DNA from: Pedobacter schmidteae
GTDB taxonomy: Bacteria > Bacteroidota > Bacteroidia > Sphingobacteriales > Sphingobacteriaceae
Length of the DNA: 22,936 nt
NCBI GenBank assembly: GCA_945906015.1
Contig: CAMDQV010000004.1
Coordinates: 1 to 22,936, forward strand
Reading direction: 5' to 3'
Part shown: positions 22,844 to 22,936 of the stretch, piece by piece
Layout of the letters: each line of letters begins with the position of its first letter
Position numbering within the stretch: the stretch's first letter is position 1
Position numbers and translations under genes: made by a program
The notes under the pieces: generated by a model
Told to the model about the DNA's origin: nothing
The model's database searches: none
Seen by the model: only the letters and a program-made list of their open reading frames with translations

Positions 22844-22936
22844 TTATTTAACTGTATCGATAACAGCTTTAAATGCATCTGGATGATTCATTGCAAGATC
22901 AGCTAGAACCTTACGGTTCAATTGATTGCCATTTGC
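22844..22936 (-). CDS. rplT: 50S ribosomal protein L20, C-terminal fragment
   Basis: The window edge contains the last 30 codons and TAA stop of a minus-strand gene, too short for most gene finders. The tail NRKVLADLAMNHPDAFKAVIDTVK is the conserved C-terminus of ribosomal protein L20, a primary binder of 23S rRNA during large-subunit assembly. The rest lies beyond the window; L20 usually follows rpmI and infC, which would be further right. It is convergent with sucC. Confidence 0.88.
   Translation of the reverse strand, partial: ANGNQLNRKVLADLAMNHPDAFKAVIDTVK

Noticed and set aside
1..22936. CRISPR arrays, insertion sequences, integrases, toxin-antitoxin or phage-defence genes
   Set aside because: No direct repeat arrays, terminal inverted repeats, transposase motifs or defence-type domains were seen; gene content is that of a core chromosome region.

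Overview
The window reads as an AT-rich chromosome segment of a Bacteroidota bacterium, most likely order Sphingobacteriales (Pedobacter/Solitalea-like). Reasons: it carries families largely confined to the phylum (DUF2400/TIGR02757, DUF4296, DUF4905, a PG_1098-type THUMP-like methyltransferase, an OMPP1/FadL-like barrel, an eukaryote/archaeal-type ProRS); Shine-Dalgarno sequences are essentially absent; and TAnnTTTG-type -7 promoter elements sit upstream of several genes. No mobile element, CRISPR array, tRNA or rRNA was seen. Genes are dense and mostly housekeeping.

Layout. 65-3706 (minus): proS, a cystathionine gamma-synthase/lyase-type enzyme and a DUF2400 protein, with a possible tiny leader ORF between proS and the PLP enzyme. 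3865-6302 (plus): a Tyr/Asn/Gly-rich lipoprotein and an OMPP1-like outer-membrane barrel, closed by a strong terminator. 6408-8707 (plus): DUF4905 protein, LysM/RlpA-like protein and uridine kinase, with overlapping or closely spaced genes. 8716-10188 (minus): the two subunits of a 3-oxoacid CoA-transferase, B downstream of A. 10384-13109 (minus): a DUF4296 lipoprotein overlapping mutS2 through ATGA. 13214-16885 (plus): YggS-type PLP protein, GNAT acetyltransferase, aspartate kinase and PG_1098-type methyltransferase, probably one operon. 17048-17683 (minus): 1-Cys peroxiredoxin. 17864-21254 (minus): LolD-like ABC ATPase, a free-standing pre-ATP-grasp-like protein, a HAD-like protein with altered catalytic residues and an S41 peptidase lipoprotein. 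21394-22590 (plus): sucC. The right edge holds the C-terminus of rplT (minus).

The part that ordinary annotation explains least is 19501-21254. A LolD-type ATPase is followed with single-base spacing by a protein resembling only the N-terminal domain of an ATP-grasp ligase, then by a HAD-fold protein whose nucleophile Asp is Glu and whose motif IV Asp is Asn. Both look like non-catalytic descendants of enzyme families, kept intact and tightly linked. Other points of interest are the small HHGGFES reading frame before the sulfur-amino-acid enzyme, an aspartate kinase with a TTG start and an altered KFGG loop, an apparently leaderless DUF4905 gene, and competing hairpins between the two CoA-transferase genes. 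No stretch longer than 300 bases lacks a gene; the longest gene-free stretch is 22591-22843.
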